Origin: Thermotoga profunda AZM34c06
GTDB lineage: Bacteria; Thermotogota; Thermotogae; Thermotogales; DSM-5069
NCBI RefSeq assembly: GCF_000828675.1
Contig: NZ_AP014510.1
Location: 186,001-250,000, forward strand
Length of the DNA: 64,000 nt
Direction: 5' to 3'
Shown here: in pieces, positions 58,566-64,000 of the stretch
Layout: each line of letters opens with the position of its first letter
How positions within the stretch are numbered: the first letter of the stretch is position 1
Notes under the pieces: generated by a model
Database searches by the model: none
Seen by the model: the letters and a program-made list of their open reading frames with translations, nothing else
What the model was told of the DNA's origin: nothing
Position numbers and translations under genes: made by a program

Positions 58566-60806
58566 TCAAAAAATCATTGTTGCTTCACTTCTTTCAAAGC
58601 CTGTCTGATCGTTATACCAGTATTTTAAATTGTCTTTTGTTATAATTAAGAAACCATTTTCTACCATCAAGGCTCCTGTTAGGTCTTCCTTCAATATGGG
58701 CACGTCAATCATATACATAGCCATTTGTCGAAGTAGTTTTTTGATTTGGGCTAATTTTTCGAATTTTTCAATAGATTGATTTTTCATGACTTGGTTTAAT
58801 TTTTCTCTTAAACTGACTGCGTAATCATCGTATTCGACAAAAATTGCTGCTACTTGATATTTTCTGTCTATTAGGTGAAACCTACTACCTATCTCTTCAA
58901 ATTGAAGAGGCGATATTAACTCAAGGAGATTATCTTGGTCAGTATTTCCTCTCTTCTTAATTTTTTCAAAATATTCCCTAATAAGGTGTGGAAATTCTTT
59001 TTCTTCGCATGACTGTTTTTCACGTGTTACTTCCCTTGTGATGTTCAACAAAAACGAATCATAAATATATGATGAAAAACTCCTCTTAATATTCTCTTTT
59101 TGTTCGAAAATTCTATAAATATGCACTTCGCCCAGATGGCTCTCAAATGCTCTATTACATCTTCCGCTAACCTGTATTATACTGTCCAATGGTCCTTCGT
59201 CTCTTATAACCTTATCAAACGATATGTCAACGCCTGCCTCGATTACCTGAGTACTTATACATATAACTGGCTGTCCTTTGATTTGTTTGAGTTTTCTTAT
59301 CCTCTCCATTCTTTGCTTGGGAATTACATTAGAGGATAGATAAAACAGGTTATCATCAGGAATTTTTTCGTACAAATATTTGAATAATTCTTTCGATTCA
59401 CGTATTGTGTTTAAAACAACCAACAATGTCTTTTTGTGCATGAGGGTTTCTTTTGCAATTTGTTCAACAACATTTAGAAATTCTGCGTACTCAACCTCTC
59501 CATGAAAATATACTTTGGTTCGATTGATTTTTTCACTATAGTTTCTTTTCACTATATTTTCTGTATTGTTCAAAATCATTGGTTGAGTCGCTGTAGATAA
59601 AATTATTGTGGTGCCAAATTGCGTTAATTCATTCAAGATCTGTGCTATTGGTTCCCAATATTTGTGAGGTATTGATTGTACTTCGTCCAGAATAATCACG
59701 GAATTCAGTAGTTTATAGAAAAAAGGGACCTTCCTGTTTGTCAAAAGTGACTCAAACAGAGAAACAAATGTTGTTACTATGACTTGTGCGTACCAATTTT
59801 CTACTAAAATGCGTTGTACCGAGTGCTGTTCATAATCTTTGTTTTTATATTCATAATCTGCAAGATGATGGTATGGTAGTATGGTTGTCGCATCATATTC
59901 GGTTTTTTCTAAAATCCTATGCAGAGTTTCGATGGTTTGATCTATTATATTTATGAATGGTAATGCATAAACTATAGTGGAATTTTCTGTGGCTTTTGAT
60001 AAAGCGACTTTTATGTTTGCCAAAGTTTTACCAATGCCTGTTGGTGCAGTCATAGACAAAATTCTGCTTTTAATTGTCTGCAATGAACGATCGACTTCTT
60101 CGTGAAATTGATTTCTTAATTCGTAAAGTTGGTTATCACGCGGAATCGATTTTTTATATTGCTCAACGAGTTCGATCGTGAGACTTGGAATTATATCAAT
60201 CTTGAGATCTTTTAGAGCGGCATCTTCATGATCAGAACTCACTAAAATAGATGTGAGAGTATGCAACAGGATATAGTCTTTTAGATTGAATTCTGTATTG
60301 AAAGTTAATTTTGAAATTTGTCTTTTGATGTTTTCATCTATGGTTTTTATGTCTGGTATGTGTGTATTTGTTTTTGCTTTAATCCAGTTCAAGAAAGATT
60401 CTGGTATGGTTTGAAATTGTTTTTCAAGTTGATAGATATTTTCTTCAATTAGTTCAAAATTTTTGAGATTTTCATGGTGGTTCCTGACAACGAAATAGCC
60501 AAAACAAGAAAGTTTGAGGTCAAATCCGTTGTTCTGTAAAGCACTAAAACTAATCAAAGAAGAAAGAGGAGCATGTGAGGTGCGTTTGCCACTCTTCGGG
60601 TCAGCCATGTAATCTTGAAAATCTTTGCTTGCTTTTGCAAAATCGTGGCATAATGCACAAAGTTCGACGAGTTTCAAAGCCTGTTCATTGCTTATTCCAA
60701 AAGGTTCCCAGTTTATTTTTTTGGCTTTCTCACATGCTCTCTGTGCCGTGCCCAAGAGATGATCAACCAAAAACCTATCTGGATGGGATTTCAATCGATC
60801 CAACAT
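58566..60806 (-). CDS. cas3: CRISPR-associated nuclease/helicase Cas3
   Basis: A 746-residue effector that unwinds and degrades DNA recognised by Cascade. The N-terminal HD nuclease has His16 in VDHLLGTAQ, HD at 54-55 in LCHDFAKAS, and His110/111 in RNHHENLK. The superfamily 2 helicase has Walker A APTGIGKT (254-261), the DEAD-box variant DEVQ (374-377), motif III STAT (404-407) and motif VI VSGRCNR. All catalytic sites look intact. The ATG overlaps the cas5 stop by 16 bases. Confidence 0.95.
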   Translation of the reverse strand: MLDRLKSHPDRFLVDHLLGTAQRACEKAKKINWEPFGISNEQALKLVELCALCHDFAKASKDFQDYMADPKSGKRTSHAPLSSLISFSALQNNGFDLKLSCFGYFVVRNHHENLKNFELIEENIYQLEKQFQTIPESFLNWIKAKTNTHIPDIKTIDENIKRQISKLTFNTEFNLKDYILLHTLTSILVSSDHEDAALKDLKIDIIPSLTIELVEQYKKSIPRDNQLYELRNQFHEEVDRSLQTIKSRILSMTAPTGIGKTLANIKVALSKATENSTIVYALPFINIIDQTIETLHRILEKTEYDATTILPYHHLADYEYKNKDYEQHSVQRILVENWYAQVIVTTFVSLFESLLTNRKVPFFYKLLNSVIILDEVQSIPHKYWEPIAQILNELTQFGTTIILSTATQPMILNNTENIVKRNYSEKINRTKVYFHGEVEYAEFLNVVEQIAKETLMHKKTLLVVLNTIRESKELFKYLYEKIPDDNLFYLSSNVIPKQRMERIRKLKQIKGQPVICISTQVIEAGVDISFDKVIRDEGPLDSIIQVSGRCNRAFESHLGEVHIYRIFEQKENIKRSFSSYIYDSFLLNITREVTREKQSCEEKEFPHLIREYFEKIKKRGNTDQDNLLELISPLQFEEIGSRFHLIDRKYQVAAIFVEYDDYAVSLREKLNQVMKNQSIEKFEKLAQIKKLLRQMAMYMIDVPILKEDLTGALMVENGFLIITKDNLKYWYNDQTGFERSEATMIF

Positions 60807-61486
60807 ATATTTTCACCTAATTCATTTATTGAATAGATAGGTTTTGAATATCGCAATATTTTTAATGGTTTTGCGTTTTTTTCAATCCAGTATGAAGCAA
60901 CCTCTGTTGGCCGCCTTTCATCATCCATGTTTAAAACCATCTGTTCTTTTATCAGTATTTGGTCCCTTTGTGGTTCTATAATGGTTCCGCCTGTGATTTT
61001 CATCACTGTATGTAGCTCAAGAGGTGGTTCTGCTTGTGTGATTTGAAAGCATCCAATATAACTGAAATCTGCGATCATTTGAGCTTGTCCAAGATATGGT
61101 GTGAAGATACTGATTTTGTTCTCAAGATGGTATTTTAGTTGTTCAAATTTCTCAAACTCTGAAATATACACCCTATATGCTGGAGATTTTATCAATTCCA
61201 ACAATATTTGCGTTCTTTGGTTATGACCTGATCTGGTGTCGATGTAGTTTGTACTTAGATTAACTTTTCTGACAGGCTTAAGTGATCTCACCGCAATGTG
61301 TGCTTGATCAAAGGTTCTCAAGTGCTTGCTGCTGTTGGTTGTTTCATTTTCTATACCTAAGATAGCTCCTAATAAACCACAGATAGCAGTTCTTGGAGGA
61401 AAGCAATACGATGTTGAACTGGTTGTCGTGTAGCTTCTTCTGAATATGGCATATTTTCCGAATACATCAAAAACCAGTACTTTCAT
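60791..61486 (-). CDS. cas5: Cascade subunit Cas5 (type I-B)
   Basis: A 231-residue RAMP protein that caps the crRNA 5' handle. The family N-terminus is VLVFDVFGKYAIFRRSYTTTSSTSYCFPPRTAICGLLGAILG, with the usual PPRTAxxGLLGAILG loop (about 31-45). Spacing to cas7 is a 4-base overlap. Subtype Cas5h/t is likely from context. Confidence 0.93.
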   Translation of the reverse strand: MKVLVFDVFGKYAIFRRSYTTTSSTSYCFPPRTAICGLLGAILGIENETTNSSKHLRTFDQAHIAVRSLKPVRKVNLSTNYIDTRSGHNQRTQILLELIKSPAYRVYISEFEKFEQLKYHLENKISIFTPYLGQAQMIADFSYIGCFQITQAEPPLELHTVMKITGGTIIEPQRDQILIKEQMVLNMDDERRPTEVASYWIEKNAKPLKILRYSKPIYSINELGENICWID

Positions 61487-62367
61487 GGTAGAATCACTGC
61501 CTGAATATTCATTTTTTTGAACTCTTCTGAGAGATCTGTTTCTTGATCTTTTTTGAAAAGCTTTAATTTGGAATCTTGCTTGTACTCGATTTTTTCTATT
61601 TTTTCTTTGTTAAGTTCAAGTTTTTCTAAAAGTGCTCCCATTTCAAGTGCTACTTCCGATATGTCCCTGATTGCTTTTTCATCGAGGTTGGTTTGAAGTT
61701 TTATGTATGAATCAAGTTCGCCTATGTGATAGTTGGTCTTCTCTTTGTAAACAATTCTGATAAGTAACCTTGGATTGTGCTCTATCTTGGAACGAGTGAT
61801 TAGATTTTTTGTACCGTACCACATGGCTTTGAGAAGTTTTTGAAGATCTTCTTCAGTTGCTTTCGTGATTTTTGCGCTGTTTTCATTTGCAACACCATAG
61901 AAGCATATCAAAGCATAGGGTAGGAGGTATTCTTCTCTAAAACTTCTCTGTTGCGCGCCCTCTTGGCTTGTGAATGCTGCCGTGCCTTGTTGGAAGACTA
62001 CCTTGACTGTATGCAGTGATGTGCCGGGTCTGAATTGTACTGGTCCAGTGTAAGAGGTGTCACCTTGTTTTGGAATTGGAATCACAGCTCCAAACAATCG
62101 AACATCGAGGCATTTTAAGGCGTCTTCTTTTTTTTCGATACCGAGTTCTTTACGACGTTGGTTTGGATCGACTGATTCACCAGATACCCATATTTCTTCT
62201 CCCCAAGATTGCCACTCATCCCTAATTGTTCTTTTTAATCTCACATCACTGACGATACATTTTTCTGTTTCTTCATCAATTCTTGGTTTGTTTTCGTCCA
62301 AAGGATCTCCGTTGGGATTTGCCCATTTTACATCGTACAGAAAGAGAATTTCAGACCTGTTATTCAT
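61483..62367 (-). CDS. cas7: Cascade backbone Cas7 (Csh2 family, type I-B)
   Basis: A 294-residue RAMP protein that forms the crRNA filament. The opening FLYDVKWANPNGDPLDENKPRI and VSDVRLKRTIRDEW are hallmarks of Csh2. A later PGTSLHTVKVVFQQGTAAF also fits. The start overlaps cas8b by 8 bases and the stop overlaps cas5. Confidence 0.95.
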   Translation of the reverse strand: MNNRSEILFLYDVKWANPNGDPLDENKPRIDEETEKCIVSDVRLKRTIRDEWQSWGEEIWVSGESVDPNQRRKELGIEKKEDALKCLDVRLFGAVIPIPKQGDTSYTGPVQFRPGTSLHTVKVVFQQGTAAFTSQEGAQQRSFREEYLLPYALICFYGVANENSAKITKATEEDLQKLLKAMWYGTKNLITRSKIEHNPRLLIRIVYKEKTNYHIGELDSYIKLQTNLDEKAIRDISEVALEMGALLEKLELNKEKIEKIEYKQDSKLKLFKKDQETDLSEEFKKMNIQAVILP

Positions 62368-64000
62368 TTTCCTCTACCTCCTCAATTTTGAAAGGTTCTT
62401 TGTTTGAATAAGCCAATCCAAGTGTGAAAACAAAATTCAGTTCATCGACAGTCGATTTCTGTTTGGCTGATTCAAGATAATATGCCGCAGCGGATTTCAT
62501 CAAAAGATCAATCCTTTGACCATAACTACCGTACTGTTGAAGTTTGTTTCGAATTTCCGCGAGAAGTCCTTGAATGTCTTGCATGTTCATCTTGAGCCCT
62601 TTGAGTTTTTTGAAAAATGGTGTTGCCTGTCTCTTTGCATATTGAATTGATAAGACCTTTCCTGCAAGAATTCCTGTGAGAAAGACGGCCTTTTTCCAGG
62701 ATTCATTGAAAAACTCTGGATATTTGTCAAAAAACGCGCTTAGCTCGTCACTGTTCACTTTATTCTCCCCCTTTTTAAGATTGAAAACTCCTATTTGGTT
62801 TAAATATAAAATACTGGCAAAACTCAGATATGTCAGTTTTCTCCATCCAAAGCTTTCTCTGTCATTGGAAACATATTCTTGTGCGGCTTTTCGTATTCTT
62901 CTCATGCAGTACCATAGAAACCTTTGTAAATTGTAAGGTTCAGCCTGGAAGATCGATCTTACTAAAGCAAGGTATTCTTTTCTTTCTTCAGACCTTGATG
63001 TTGGTTTTTCATACAAATACCACAATAAACCAAGAGTTGGTTCAGGAATATCTTCCATGTCCATTTTCTGTTTAACTTCCTGAGCAACTTCCACTAATTG
63101 CCTAAGTCTTGTTGGTGAGATTTCTGTTAGATGTAATTCTATTCTTTGCTGACTTTGATTCATTTCCATGAAAAGAAAATCGTAGTGTACCTGATCTTGA
63201 TCACAAAGTGCTTGTTCAATGGTTTTTTCTTTTTTCGCAAAGTCTTTTAATTCATTAGAAACCTGTTTGATCTTGTTTATTACATTTTTCAAAGCGTTTT
63301 CATCTTCCACTACCAGTGATGGTATCACCCAGAGTTTGTTTCCAAGAAAGTTGAATGACAGGTCTTTCCTCAAAACATTCGCTCCATTTTGAAGATTGGT
63401 TTTGCATTCTTCGCAGATCGGTAGAACTTTTATTGCATCCTCTTTTTTTAAGCTTGGACAAAAACCTGGTTTGTCGAACGTTGCAAAAGTAAAGACTTCA
63501 TTTACCGTTGCCGATACAGCTTTACTTTCACCACAAAAGTGACAAACACCATTTACGCTTGTTTCTGTGGCTTTGCTGAATGCTTTTTTCAGAAAGAGTT
63601 GTTTAAATGGTTCATATTCGGCGGGTCTGAGTTCTTGATTGTCTTGGATTATTATGATTGTCAGGTAAGTACTTTTTTCATTCATATTTTGGAGAATGTT
63701 CTCGATCTCTTGAATGATTTTTTCTGAATTTTCTTCAATGAGTGCCCCGATATTTTCAACTTCTCCTTCAAAAAAATTCCGCATCTTCTGAAGGGCTTTT
63801 TGGATGTCTTCTTTTAGTTTTTCTGCGCTTTTTTTGTTTTTGAGAGTCAGATTCACTGTGGGTGATTTTCCTGAAACCTGTCCTCTTTGGTCACAATACA
63901 AAAGCAAGTGGTTTTCATTTGGTGTTTCGATGATTCGAATCCCCCTGTATTCCATTGGTGCTAAATTAATGAACAAAGCTAATCCATTTTCAGTATTCAC
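62360..64000 (-). CDS. cas8b: Cascade large subunit Cas8b (Csh1 family), N-terminus cut by window
   Basis: At least 546 codons are in view and the frame is still open at the right edge. It has a zinc-finger-like pair, CHFCGESKAV and CEECKTNL, about 45 residues apart, and the helical C-terminal half of Csh1 proteins (VRSIFQAEPYNLQRFLWYCMRRI). It recognises the PAM in type I-B. An ATG near 64000 is not assumed to be the start, since Csh1 proteins usually run longer. cas6 and the adaptation genes should lie further right. Confidence 0.9.
   Translation of the reverse strand: MNTENGLALFINLAPMEYRGIRIIETPNENHLLLYCDQRGQVSGKSPTVNLTLKNKKSAEKLKEDIQKALQKMRNFFEGEVENIGALIEENSEKIIQEIENILQNMNEKSTYLTIIIIQDNQELRPAEYEPFKQLFLKKAFSKATETSVNGVCHFCGESKAVSATVNEVFTFATFDKPGFCPSLKKEDAIKVLPICEECKTNLQNGANVLRKDLSFNFLGNKLWVIPSLVVEDENALKNVINKIKQVSNELKDFAKKEKTIEQALCDQDQVHYDFLFMEMNQSQQRIELHLTEISPTRLRQLVEVAQEVKQKMDMEDIPEPTLGLLWYLYEKPTSRSEERKEYLALVRSIFQAEPYNLQRFLWYCMRRIRKAAQEYVSNDRESFGWRKLTYLSFASILYLNQIGVFNLKKGENKVNSDELSAFFDKYPEFFNESWKKAVFLTGILAGKVLSIQYAKRQATPFFKKLKGLKMNMQDIQGLLAEIRNKLQQYGSYGQRIDLLMKSAAAYYLESAKQKSTVDELNFVFTLGLAYSNKEPFKIEEVEENE

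Overview
The window looks like the chromosome of a member of the Thermotogae, most likely Thermotoga or Pseudothermotoga. The basis is AT-rich DNA using many AGA and GAA codons, strong GGAGG-type ribosome sites with frequent TTG and GTG starts, tightly overlapping genes, family-5 oligosaccharide ABC transport proteins of Thermotoga type, and a CRISPR repeat and Cas set resembling those of Thermotoga. No rRNA or tRNA gene was recognised. The species is an inference.

1-23.2 kb is mostly forward-strand housekeeping. First comes valS (cut by the left edge), folC, ruvA and an unknown gene. A short reverse pair, thrS and an HD-GYP protein, follows. Then a long forward gene run carries a ten-repeat SLBB export protein, nagA, smc, a NUDIX hydrolase, an unknown protein next to fliS, a GNAT protein, a 2-hydroxyacid dehydrogenase, a MreD-like protein, PBP2, a radical SAM protein and a CPBP protease. 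Most of these overlap or nearly touch.

23.1-31.4 kb (reverse) is an oligopeptide/oligosaccharide ABC operon (binding protein, two permeases, two ATPases, two small membrane proteins) with a clear promoter, then kbl. Divergent tdh completes a threonine-to-glycine pathway. 32.6-47.7 kb (reverse) holds fakA and its Asp23 partner, dxs, xseB, xseA, a MutS-like ATPase, a membrane pyrophosphatase whose residues predict potassium independence, surface-sugar genes (nucleotide-sugar dehydrogenase, DegT aminotransferase, a winged-helix/Rossmann fusion), an SLC13/ArsB-type transporter and an LtaS-like phosphoglycerol transferase.

47.7-48.8 kb is a non-coding scar with a decayed TnpB fragment. It is followed by a phosphoketolase, unusual for this group, and an unknown membrane protein whose stop codon lies inside the first repeat of the CRISPR array.

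52.2-64 kb is a type I-B CRISPR-Cas locus: 89 apparently identical 30-base repeats and 88 spacers, an AT-rich leader with a near-consensus promoter, then cas3, cas5, cas7 and cas8b (cut by the right edge), all read leftward. cas6, cas4, cas1 and cas2 are not in view. Several spacers overlap each other end to end, so pieces of the invading genomes can be rebuilt from the array alone. The rebuilt pieces also predict the PAM (about YYR, mostly TTA/TCA/CTA) and fit repeated acquisition from the same elements. I found no wholly new multi-gene system. The most informative features are this self-overlapping array and its junction with the unknown gene.
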